64,000 nucleotides of DNA, from NCBI GenBank assembly GCA_017395045.1, contig JAFPWG010000029.1, positions 62,001 through 126,000 of the forward strand, written 5' to 3'. The first letter of the stretch is position 1, and every line of letters begins with the position of its first letter. The notes below the pieces were generated by a model, which saw only the letters and a program-made list of their open reading frames with translations, was not told the origin of the DNA and did not search any database. The translations under genes were made by a program, and so were the position numbers. This document shows, piece by piece, positions 42,241-50,647 of this stretch. The DNA is from Bacteroidales bacterium (GTDB taxonomy: Bacteria; Bacteroidota; Bacteroidia; Bacteroidales; UBA932).

Positions 42241-43368
42241 TTAATCAGCTGTCGTAAAAGGAACGGTGATGATTAGTTCATAGGTACCGGGCTCGTAGAT
42301 GCGGATCTTGGTACGGAGACGCACGTACCAGCCCCGGAAGTGCTCGGCATCGAAAATGGATGTCGACCACGCGGCCGAAGCTTTGTCGGTATGGGCCTGA
42401 TAGTACCGGCGGAGCTCGTCGGTGTCCAGGCGCGAAAGGTCGGAATTATACTCCCCTCTCATATAATAGTGCTGGTCCAGCACGGGCCAGGGTGTCATCG
42501 GGAAGGAGACCCCCATTCCCTTGGCGGGATCGTTGACACGGTCTATTCCGACGTCGAAATAGCTGAGCGTCGTGGTATAATTCGTATATTTCGACGGATC
42601 GTAGAGCTTGCCGTTCTTATCCAGCATCTTGTACCAGACCTGGACCCCGTTCTCCGGGGTGTCGGCGATCTTGTGGAAGACCATTCCCGGTTCCTTGCCG
42701 TTGTCGGCGACGACGTTCGCGCGGCGGGTCTCGAAATTGGGATCGCTGGAATTGATCTGGTCATAATACGGGAAGATGTTCACGACCTGGTTCTCCGTGG
42801 CGTCGAAGTACTCCACGCAGATTCCGTTCACGAAGTCTTCGATGAAGAACTGGTCGTTGGAGGTACCGGCCGCGAAGGAGATCACCGCATAGTCCTGGAT
42901 GTCGATGGAGCCCTTGCTGTTGGACATCCGGACATCCACGTTGAAGATATCGCCGGCGGTGAGGCCGCATTCGGCCGTCGAAGGCATCGTGTAGAGCTGC
43001 CCGTTCACCTCGTTGATCATGATCGGGGAGACGACGGCGCTTCCGAGCTTTGCCTCGATCAGGGCACGGGTGGTATCGGTCAGATAGTCGTACGGCACGT
43101 TCCACACCGTCAGCGGGGACGTCTTGAAGAACTCCTCCTTCCGCTCGCCGAACTTGTCACGGATGTTGGTGATCTCGAACTTGACCGGCTTGGTGGAATT
43201 GTCCAGCCACGCTTTCTGGGTGGATACCTGCTGGCCGATCGGGACCACCAGCGTATCGGACCCCTGAAGGTAGATGTTCGTACCCAGGTAGCCCTGCAGC
43301 TGCGACTCCTTGAAACAGGAGTTCAGGCACACAAGTGCCAGGATGATTATGGGAAAAAACTTTTTCAT
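42241..43368 (-). CDS. DUF5007-like lipoprotein
   Basis: The 375-residue lipoprotein starts at MKKFFPII (complement of 43366-43368; lipobox LNSC, Cys18). A longer frame reaches upstream into the FAS1 gene and is not used. The sequence begins with the FKESQLQGYLGTNIYLQGS and DTLVVPIGQQVSTQKAWLD segments typical of DUF5007 proteins that follow SusCD and fasciclin genes in Bacteroidetes, and it has an all-beta composition. Role: probable surface glycan-binding accessory protein, from context only. Confidence 0.8.
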   Translation of the reverse strand: MKKFFPIIILALVCLNSCFKESQLQGYLGTNIYLQGSDTLVVPIGQQVSTQKAWLDNSTKPVKFEITNIRDKFGERKEEFFKTSPLTVWNVPYDYLTDTTRALIEAKLGSAVVSPIMINEVNGQLYTMPSTAECGLTAGDIFNVDVRMSNSKGSIDIQDYAVISFAAGTSNDQFFIEDFVNGICVEYFDATENQVVNIFPYYDQINSSDPNFETRRANVVADNGKEPGMVFHKIADTPENGVQVWYKMLDKNGKLYDPSKYTNYTTTLSYFDVGIDRVNDPAKGMGVSFPMTPWPVLDQHYYMRGEYNSDLSRLDTDELRRYYQAHTDKASAAWSTSIFDAEHFRGWYVRLRTKIRIYEPGTYELIITVPFTTAD

Positions 43369-43376
43369 GGTCTCTG

Positions 43377-44165
43377 CTAATAATCGTCGTTTCTCACCCC
43401 GTAGAAGAATAGTGTATGATACTGATAGCGCTCCGTATAGGCATTGTTGCCCATCACGACGATGTGCACTACGCCGTTGGAGGTACGGACGTCGGACAGG
43501 TACATCCGGTAAGCCTGGTCGCAATCCGGATTGGCCAGGCCCTTGGCATAACGTGCCAGATACGAAGGCTTTCCGGTGCGTTCGTCCACTTCCCAGTCTT
43601 CGCCGCGCTTGAAGACGACGTACACAATCTCGGGGCTGGACATCATGAAGTTGCCGTACTGGTAACCCGCTCCGGCATTTCCTTCGCCGTTCCAGGATGC
43701 GCCAGGATCGGCCGACGCCTTTTCAAGGGAAAGGTAGATCTCCTGGCTGCCGTCCAACGAAGTCAGGTACTGGGGTCCCTGCTCCTTGAGGGCTTTGGAG
43801 TCCCACCGGCCGGGGAAGATGTACATGCCCATCTGGGCCACCTCCTCGTCCTCGATATCCTCGATCTTGAACTCAGGGCCGGTACCGTTGCGGAAAGGCT
43901 TGTTCCGGCGGTAAACATACCGCATCACCGACCACTTGCTGGGGCCGACGATGGTGACGTCTTCCCCGTTGATGACATCCTTGAGGCCGGCCCGGTCGAA
44001 GAGTTGGGCGACCACGGCGGTTTCGTCGGTCTGGGCCATCCAGTCGTAGGTGTTGATGTCCATCACGTCGGTAGGATTGACCGTGCCGCCGATGGAGTCG
44101 TCCTTCCTGCACGAAACGGCGAGGACCGCTGCAGCTGCAAATACAAATAATACGATTCTTTTCAT
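43377..44165 (-). CDS. Fasciclin (FAS1)-like lipoprotein of the PUL
   Basis: The 262-residue lipoprotein (LAVSC, Cys19; start MKRIVLF) carries a partial FAS1-like signature (TYDWMAQTDETAVVAQLFDR, then DVINGEDVTIVGPSKWSVMR) in its N-terminal half and a beta-rich C-terminal half (YQYGNFMMSSPEIVYVVF, GVVHIVVMGNN). FAS1-type lipoproteins directly after susD are common in Bacteroidetes and are thought to act as surface glycan-binding proteins. It is 13 bases downstream of susD. Confidence 0.75.
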   Translation of the reverse strand: MKRIVLFVFAAAAVLAVSCRKDDSIGGTVNPTDVMDINTYDWMAQTDETAVVAQLFDRAGLKDVINGEDVTIVGPSKWSVMRYVYRRNKPFRNGTGPEFKIEDIEDEEVAQMGMYIFPGRWDSKALKEQGPQYLTSLDGSQEIYLSLEKASADPGASWNGEGNAGAGYQYGNFMMSSPEIVYVVFKRGEDWEVDERTGKPSYLARYAKGLANPDCDQAYRMYLSDVRTSNGVVHIVVMGNNAYTERYQYHTLFFYGVRNDDY

Positions 44166-44178
44166 GGCGTCCTCCTTT

Positions 44179-45810
44179 TTACCAGTTGCACTTACCATTC
44201 CAGTAGGGAGTCTGGTCGATCATGGTGTTCGTGGCGAGCACATTCGAGGAGACCGGCCAGTAGTAACCCTTCTGGCGATATTTGACGGCGCCCATCAGGT
44301 GCGCGTTGGGCCAGAAATTGTTCCGGACAAAGTCGTAGTAGAGATACCCTTCCCCGAAGAGTTCGCTGATCCGCTGCTGCATGATTTCGGAGATGATGTC
44401 GTTGCCGGCGTAGTCGGCCAGCCCGGCACGGTGGCGGATATCGTTCACGATCGGCAGGGCCTTCTCTTCCTCACCGTTCTTGTAATAGGCTTCCGCGAGG
44501 AGGAGCATCGCATCGGTGTACCGGAAAACCGGGATGTTGCATTCGGCAAAGTAAGCGATGTAGGATTCCTGCTTCCGTTCGGTGTCTTCCGTGAGCTGCG
44601 CCCATTTGGTGAGCCAGGTGACCTTCGTGCGGTCGTTGGTGGAAGACCCTTGCGTTTCGTTGAAGGGTTCGTTGTACGTGGAGTCCCACGCGCCGAAGAA
44701 GAGGTTGGGGCGGATGTCCGGGCCTCCGGTGGCGAAGTCGTACTCCGGATAGAGCTTGGACTTCTGGCTGTACGGGATCCAGTCGATACCCGCGGAGCGG
44801 TCGTGGGTCGGGTCGTTGTCCAGCGGAGTCATCTTGCAGGTAAACGCCTGGACGCCGGACCGGTCGGCCCTGTAGGACTCGTTGTTCTCCGTACCCACGT
44901 AGAGTTCGAAGACCGCTTCCGGGGACTGGCCGTTGAACATCGCCTTCACCGCGTCGGCATTCCGGTAGTCCACATAGGAGTAGCCGCCGTGATCCCGCAG
45001 GTCCTCCAGGGCGGTGATGGCATTCTTCACATAACCCAGCGGATTGGGCAGACGGTCGCGCCGGGCCAGGAAGTTCGCCCACATGTTCGCATGGGCAAAC
45101 AGTTCCAGGGCGGAACCCTTGTTGGCGCGGATCGCCCAGGTGGCTGTGCCGTAGGTGCCGTAATCGAGCAGGGACACCGCCTTTTCGGCATCGTCAAGCA
45201 CCTGGCTTGCGATCTCGAAGTCGGTGCTGCGCCCGATCAGAAGCGGAGAGTGGTCCTTGTCGATGACCTGGCTCGAGGATTCGATGGCCTCGGTGACGAG
45301 CGGGGCGTCTCCCCAGACCCTCAGGATGTTGAAATACGTCAGGGCGCGGAGGAAATAGGCCTCGCCCAGCAGGCGGTCATACGCTTCCTGGCTGCTGAAC
45401 TTTTCCACGTCCATGGCCAGGATCTTGGTAATCACCAGGTTGGCCTGGGCGACGACCTTGTAGAAGGGGCCCCAGTCGCAGGCGGAGTCCATCGATCCCC
45501 ACATCCGGTCCACGGAAGAGACATCGGAATAGTTGCCCACCGTATAATAGTTCCTGTTGGAACCTCCGGACCAGCCGTTCTTCACGAAACCGCAGGTGAC
45601 GTCGGCCCGCTGGTACCAGTTCGCGCTGGAAGACATCAGGCCGCGGTAGAGCGAGTAAACGCCGGTCACACCCACTTCCGCGTCCGCCTGAGATTCCCAG
45701 AAGGCTTCGTTGTAGATGAGGTCGATCTGGGTGGGCTCAAGGAAATCCTTGCAGGAGGTGGCGAACCCTGTCGCAACCGCTGCAGCAAGTATAATCAAGT
45801 ACTTTTTCAT
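44179..45810 (-). CDS. susD: SusD/RagB-family lipoprotein of the large PUL
   Basis: The 543-residue lipoprotein (GFATSC, Cys20) has the SusD N-domain (FLEPTQIDLIYNEAFWESQ), the LLGEAYFLRALTYFNILRVWGD TPR-type motif region near 140-161, and the C-terminal RagB part with FRYTDAMLLLAEAYYKNGE and VKYRQKGYYWPV. It is paired with the SusC gene 18 bases upstream. It would bind and deliver the PUL substrate, which should contain arabinofuranose or alpha-GlcNAc judging from the enzymes encoded. Confidence 0.92.
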   Translation of the reverse strand: MKKYLIILAAAVATGFATSCKDFLEPTQIDLIYNEAFWESQADAEVGVTGVYSLYRGLMSSSANWYQRADVTCGFVKNGWSGGSNRNYYTVGNYSDVSSVDRMWGSMDSACDWGPFYKVVAQANLVITKILAMDVEKFSSQEAYDRLLGEAYFLRALTYFNILRVWGDAPLVTEAIESSSQVIDKDHSPLLIGRSTDFEIASQVLDDAEKAVSLLDYGTYGTATWAIRANKGSALELFAHANMWANFLARRDRLPNPLGYVKNAITALEDLRDHGGYSYVDYRNADAVKAMFNGQSPEAVFELYVGTENNESYRADRSGVQAFTCKMTPLDNDPTHDRSAGIDWIPYSQKSKLYPEYDFATGGPDIRPNLFFGAWDSTYNEPFNETQGSSTNDRTKVTWLTKWAQLTEDTERKQESYIAYFAECNIPVFRYTDAMLLLAEAYYKNGEEEKALPIVNDIRHRAGLADYAGNDIISEIMQQRISELFGEGYLYYDFVRNNFWPNAHLMGAVKYRQKGYYWPVSSNVLATNTMIDQTPYWNGKCNW

Positions 45811-45828
45811 CTTATTCTCCTTTAAGCG

Positions 45829-48800
45829 TTAAAACTGGATCTGTGCACCCAGCACAAAGGTCTGCGAAAGCGGGTAGCCTTCGCCGTTGTAGAAGCCCGT
45901 ACGGGTGATCTTGCGCGGATCCAGCACGGTGGAGGCCTTGAACATGGCGAGGTTGCTCACGTTCAGGTACACGTTGATGCCGCGGATGCCGAGGCTGCTC
46001 ATCCACTTGTCGGGCAGGTTGTAGGAGACGTTCACGTTGTCGATGCTCCAGTAGTCTCCCCGCTCGAGGTACATGCTGGACTTGCGGTAGATGCTGGCAC
46101 CGCCGCCTTCCCAGTAGTTCACGTACAGCATCGGATAATAGGAGTCGTCGCCCGGAGCCGACCAGAACTTGGATTCGTCGAACTTATAGAGCGCGTACTG
46201 GTAGTAATCCCAGGAGGAATCCAGACGGCTCAGCTGTTCGTAGAGGGTGGTGTTGAAGATCCAGTGACCGAAGGCGAAAGAGGAATTCACCCTGACGGAG
46301 AGGTTCTTGTACTTGAAGCCGGTGGAGATACCGCCGGTGATCTTGGGTTCGGCCGTCTTGCCTCCGATGACTTTCATGTCGCTCGCGTCGTTGCGCAGAT
46401 AGTAGTCGCCGTCCACGTCGGTATAGAGCGAGCAGCCCGGGAAGATACGTCCCTGGAGGTTGCGGGCAAGCCCCATGTCCACCTGGTAGTAGGTGAGGGC
46501 CTCACCGGTCAGGGGGTTCACCGGAAGGTCGGAGAAGGAGTCGAGGGCGCCCAGATACTCGTGCATGTAGTACTGGAACGCCGGAGCACCCTGGATGAAG
46601 GCGTAGTTTTCGTCGATGTTGATGTAGTCCTTGCCGCCGTTACCCATCTTGGCAATGACCATATGGTTGTTGCCCAGGTTGAGGGTCCAGTCCCACTGTA
46701 CCTTGCTGGTACGCGGGAAGAGATAGGCGGTGATGGAGGTTTCGAAACCGTGTCCCACCATGTCCACGAGGTTGGAGGAGATCCTGTTGAATCCCACATA
46801 GGCGGGAAGTTCCGAGGTATAGACCAGGTTGGAGATATACCGGGAATACAGGTCGAACGTCAGGTTGAGCCGCCGGCCGAAGAGTTCCAGGTCCAGACCG
46901 TAGTCCACTTCCTTGGACCAGCTCCAGGTGAGATCCTTGTTCGCGATTTTGTCGAAGTCGGACACGAGGGAGAGGTTGCCGCCGTAGGTCTTGACATCCA
47001 TCTTGTTGCTGTCCTGCCACATCACACCGGCGCCGAAGCCGTTGGGGGCGACCAGGGAGTTGTACTGGAGCAGCGGGTCGTAGTAGATCTCACCGGAGGT
47101 TCCGTACGAGGCGCGGATCTTACCGAAGTCCAGCCAGCTGGCCGTGACGGGCTTGAGCCAGGGTTCCTCGCTGAACGCCCACTGCGCCTTCACCGAAGGG
47201 AAGTTCGCCCAGCGGGTATTGGCGCCGAAACGGGAGGATCCGTCGCGGCGGTACACGCCCTCGATCTTGTAGCGGTTTCCGGCGAAGCCATAGGAAAGCA
47301 GTCCGAAGACCGAGAACATCCGGGAAGTGACGATGTCGGAGTAGGCCAGGGTATTCTCCTTGGTGTAACCCTGGATGACCTTCAGGTGGTCGGACATACC
47401 CGACTGGGCCTCGGCCCGGAGGGTGTTCAGGTTGTTCATGTTCACCTCCGTACCGAGCAGCGCGATGACCGTATGCTTCTTCTCCGGGCCGAAGGACTTG
47501 TTGAAGTTGAGCACGGAGTTCACGTTGTAGGTCGTGGTCATGCTGGCGTAGGAGTAGGCGATGCTCTTGTTGTCGGTACGCGCGATGGACGGGACCGAAT
47601 AGTCGCGCTTTCCGAAGTCCAGGACCATGGAGACCTGGTTGTCCATGGTGAGCCAATCGGCGAATTTCAGGCGCAGCGTCTCACCCACCGTAAGGTCGTG
47701 GGAGACATTCTTGTTGTAGGCGTCGCCCAGACCGCCGGACATCTGGTTCAGTTCCGTCTCCGTGCGGTAGAACAGCGAGGAAGGGAGGTTGGTCGGCGAT
47801 GTCGGCATCGCCTTCATCACGTCGCCCAGGCCACCTTCGCGGTCGATGTAGGAGTAACGCATCACCACCTCGTTGTGAATCCACTTGTTGACGTCGTTGA
47901 CCAGCGACATGGAGAGGTTCGTACGGGAAAGCCCGTAGCCTACCAGGATACCGGTCTCGTCGTAATGGGCCAGGGATACGCGGTAAGAGTTGTTCTCGGT
48001 ACCGCCTTCCATGGACAGGTCGTAATTGCCGGTCTGGCCGGTCTGGTAGAACATGTTCTGGAAGTCGTAGGCGTTGTTGAAGTACGGGTTGTACTTGTCG
48101 CTGAGCACCGACGGATAGGCGATGGCCTCCACGTAGGTGGCTCCGTTACCGCTCGTCCGCTGGTCGTACCATTCAGCGCCCTGGAAGAGGTTGGTCCAGG
48201 TCTTCTTGAGCAGGTCGATCTTGGCCTGGCGCTCCTCTTCACCCACATACACGGGGATCTTCGCAGGTTTGAGCGTGAAACCGTGGCTCACGCGGGCGGT
48301 CACACGGGCGGCTCCCGACGTTCCCTTGCGGGTAGTGATGATGACGACGCCGTTCGCACCGCGGGAACCGTAGATGGCCGTCGCGGCGGCATCCTTCAGG
48401 ATGTCGATGCTCTGGATGTCCTGCGGGTTCAGCGACGAGAGGAAGTCGTTGTCGGTCACGTTATAGCCCGCGAAATCCTGCAGGGACATGGGCACGCCGT
48501 CGATGATGTAAAGCGGATTGGAGATACCGGTGATGTCGTTGGCGGACGAAAGCGAGCTGTTGCCCCGGATGACAAGGCCGGTGTTGGAGGCTCCCGGGAC
48601 ACCGCTTCGGGTGACGGTCTGCAGGCCGGCCGCCTGGCCGGCGAGCATGGTCGCGATGGACACGGACTGGTTGTTCTCGAGGGCCTGCATGTCCACCCGC
48701 TGCACAGCCGCGGAAATGTTCCGAAGGTTCTCCTTGGTGTAGCCGACCACGACGAGTTCATCCAGGATCTGGTCCTCCGTCTTCATTTCGACGACCATGT

Positions 48801-49083
48801 TGGGGGCGGCGGTCCGTTCTACGTCGGCGTAGCCCAGGCTGGTGAAAACCAAGACGGTTCCCCGCGGGACCGTGATACTGAAAGTACCGTTGTCCCTGGC
48901 GACTCCACCCTGGGTTTGCTGCCCCTTTACATAGAATACGGCGCCGGGGACCGGGTCTCCGTTCTGGTCGATGACCGTTCCCTTGGCCGTCACCTGCTTC
49001 TGGGCGTCCACCCTCAAGGTCGGCGCCAGGAGGAGGACGATGCCCAGAAGGAAGGTTCCCATTCTGTGATGTTTAGTAGACAT
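45829..49083 (-). CDS. susC: SusC/RagA-family TonB-dependent transporter of the large PUL
   Basis: The 1084-residue protein has a signal peptide (ending near RVDAQ), carboxypeptidase-regulatory-like domain (TAKGTVIDQNGDPVPGAVFY), plug domain (TMLAGQAAGLQTVTRSG, ATAIYGSRGANGVVIITTR) and a barrel ending FVLGAQIQF. No STN domain is present. Only 16 bases separate it from the SusE-like gene upstream, so it has no room for its own promoter and depends on the transcript starting near 57.2 kb or on an internal promoter I cannot see. Confidence 0.93.
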   Translation of the reverse strand: MSTKHHRMGTFLLGIVLLLAPTLRVDAQKQVTAKGTVIDQNGDPVPGAVFYVKGQQTQGGVARDNGTFSITVPRGTVLVFTSLGYADVERTAAPNMVVEMKTEDQILDELVVVGYTKENLRNISAAVQRVDMQALENNQSVSIATMLAGQAAGLQTVTRSGVPGASNTGLVIRGNSSLSSANDITGISNPLYIIDGVPMSLQDFAGYNVTDNDFLSSLNPQDIQSIDILKDAAATAIYGSRGANGVVIITTRKGTSGAARVTARVSHGFTLKPAKIPVYVGEEERQAKIDLLKKTWTNLFQGAEWYDQRTSGNGATYVEAIAYPSVLSDKYNPYFNNAYDFQNMFYQTGQTGNYDLSMEGGTENNSYRVSLAHYDETGILVGYGLSRTNLSMSLVNDVNKWIHNEVVMRYSYIDREGGLGDVMKAMPTSPTNLPSSLFYRTETELNQMSGGLGDAYNKNVSHDLTVGETLRLKFADWLTMDNQVSMVLDFGKRDYSVPSIARTDNKSIAYSYASMTTTYNVNSVLNFNKSFGPEKKHTVIALLGTEVNMNNLNTLRAEAQSGMSDHLKVIQGYTKENTLAYSDIVTSRMFSVFGLLSYGFAGNRYKIEGVYRRDGSSRFGANTRWANFPSVKAQWAFSEEPWLKPVTASWLDFGKIRASYGTSGEIYYDPLLQYNSLVAPNGFGAGVMWQDSNKMDVKTYGGNLSLVSDFDKIANKDLTWSWSKEVDYGLDLELFGRRLNLTFDLYSRYISNLVYTSELPAYVGFNRISSNLVDMVGHGFETSITAYLFPRTSKVQWDWTLNLGNNHMVIAKMGNGGKDYINIDENYAFIQGAPAFQYYMHEYLGALDSFSDLPVNPLTGEALTYYQVDMGLARNLQGRIFPGCSLYTDVDGDYYLRNDASDMKVIGGKTAEPKITGGISTGFKYKNLSVRVNSSFAFGHWIFNTTLYEQLSRLDSSWDYYQYALYKFDESKFWSAPGDDSYYPMLYVNYWEGGGASIYRKSSMYLERGDYWSIDNVNVSYNLPDKWMSSLGIRGINVYLNVSNLAMFKASTVLDPRKITRTGFYNGEGYPLSQTFVLGAQIQF

Positions 49084-49099
49084 AGCGTTCTATATGGTT

Positions 49100-50641
49100 T
49101 TACATTAATTCCCTTTGCAGACGTTTTTCATATTCCACCGCACCGTAATAATCGAACAGGTAGTACCACCAGTTGTTCAGATGGAGGTCGTTGCTGTCGT
49201 GGGTGTTGATTCCCTTGAAGTGCGGGATGTGCTCATAGAACCATTGCATGTAGCCGTACTGCGAACTCTTCCACTCCGAACTGTTCACTTTCCGGGCAAG
49301 GTCCTTGTTGTCCTCGATATAAGGGTAGTGTTCCCATTCGTCCGCGAACGTAAGGATATAGGAAGACTCCCCGTAGCCGTAGTTGACGTCCGTGTTGCAG
49401 GGCGAGTGGCAGGTGCCGATGTGGGCATAGCCCTTTTCGCCGACCTTCTCATAGGCGGTGCCGTGCGAGAAGAACTTGTCAAAGGTGCGCAGGTCCTTCT
49501 TCAGGCCGGAGAAGTGGCTGTCGCTGGGGAACCAGTGGAAGTTCTCGTTGTAATAGAGATGGCTCATGATGGATTCGGTCCGGTGCGCGAAACTGTGCAG
49601 GGCCAGGTCCACCGTCCGCTCGTAGTTGCAGAACATCACGCACACCAGGTTCTTGTTATGGGCGTGATAGCGGTCGGTACCGTAGTCGATGGGGCCGCTG
49701 TTGCACCAGAATCCGCCCTGGCCCAGGAAACGGGATTCGTTCATCTTGCAGGCCGGATGGTTGTACACCCACACTTCGTTCACCTCTCCCTTGTCGATCA
49801 TTTCGGAAATGCCGAAATGGTCCAGCACGCCCGGGTAATCGTACTCAAGGCCTACTCCGTCTATGTTCTTGTGATCCTTGATGAAATCGTTGCAGATGGC
49901 GTAAGGGGTGACATACCTCCTTTCGGACGTCTCGGTTTCCCCCTCGGCATAGTAGCTGAACAGCTGGTTGTCCAGCGAGAATTCGTGGACGATCTGGATG
50001 TCCACCGCGCCGTGGGAATACGCTTCGAAGTCGCGGGCGTATTCCTGCATCTGGCTATGGGGATTGTTGTAGCCGAAGATCTCATGGATGCGCTTGCCGT
50101 TCCACGGGTCGGAGCTGTTTTCGAAGTTGGTGTAATAGGGGTCTTCATAAATGACGGCCACCTTCACGACGATCGCTTCCTCCACAGGTCCCCAGTCGGG
50201 TTTTTCTTCTGCCAGACGGGTTACCGTGACCTTGCGGACGTTCGTGGTATATTCCGTATGCGCCACTTCCTTATAGGGAAGCACGCTCCACCAGATGTCC
50301 GCCGTGGCTTCGGAAGCGACTCCCAGTTCCTGCAGGTAGCCGTCCAGGGTCTTGCCGTCCAGGGCCTGGGACGTGCTCCGGATACTGACGATATAAGGAT
50401 TCGACAGGTCCTGGGACTTGCTCAGCACCAGCTTGTAGTTGGTCTGGCCGGGGACTGCCTCCCAGGAGAACGTGTAGGTTCCGGCGGCGTCAAGCGCCCA
50501 GCTGGCGGCGTCCGCCGGCTCCGTGAGCTTCAGGTCGTACGTCTTGGTTTCTACCTGTTCCTCCGGTTCATCGATGACCTGGGGACCCGCGCAAGCCAAC
50601 GCGAGAACCGGGATCAAACTGTAAACAATGGATCTTTTCAT
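49100..50641 (-). CDS. SusE-like lipoprotein with uncharacterised HSFAHR domain (copy A)
   Basis: The 513-residue lipoprotein (ALAC, Cys17) has an Ig-like SusE-type N-domain (about 35-145: LTEPADAASWALDAAGTYTF, WEAVPGQTNYKLVLSKS), then a conserved domain (about 158-500). Its centre reads NYERTVDLALHSFAHR (339-354) followed by TESIM, giving Glu341, His349, His353 and Glu356 in a metalloprotease-like pattern. Other shared motifs are WVYNHPACKMNESRF, GGFWCNSGPID, HIGTCHSPCNTD and NNWWYYLFDYYG. I know similar domains only as uncharacterised secreted bacterial proteins. It is co-transcribed with SusCD and glycosidases. Role at the cell surface is probable, and peptidase or glycan-processing activity is inference. 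Confidence 0.8.
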   Translation of the reverse strand: MKRSIVYSLIPVLALACAGPQVIDEPEEQVETKTYDLKLTEPADAASWALDAAGTYTFSWEAVPGQTNYKLVLSKSQDLSNPYIVSIRSTSQALDGKTLDGYLQELGVASEATADIWWSVLPYKEVAHTEYTTNVRKVTVTRLAEEKPDWGPVEEAIVVKVAVIYEDPYYTNFENSSDPWNGKRIHEIFGYNNPHSQMQEYARDFEAYSHGAVDIQIVHEFSLDNQLFSYYAEGETETSERRYVTPYAICNDFIKDHKNIDGVGLEYDYPGVLDHFGISEMIDKGEVNEVWVYNHPACKMNESRFLGQGGFWCNSGPIDYGTDRYHAHNKNLVCVMFCNYERTVDLALHSFAHRTESIMSHLYYNENFHWFPSDSHFSGLKKDLRTFDKFFSHGTAYEKVGEKGYAHIGTCHSPCNTDVNYGYGESSYILTFADEWEHYPYIEDNKDLARKVNSSEWKSSQYGYMQWFYEHIPHFKGINTHDSNDLHLNNWWYYLFDYYGAVEYEKRLQRELM

Positions 50642-50647
50642 AACGTC

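Noticed and set aside
46264-49209. 981-codon frame opposite the second SusC gene
   Set aside because: Shadow frame of SusC with repetitive Val/Gly/Asp composition and no motifs.
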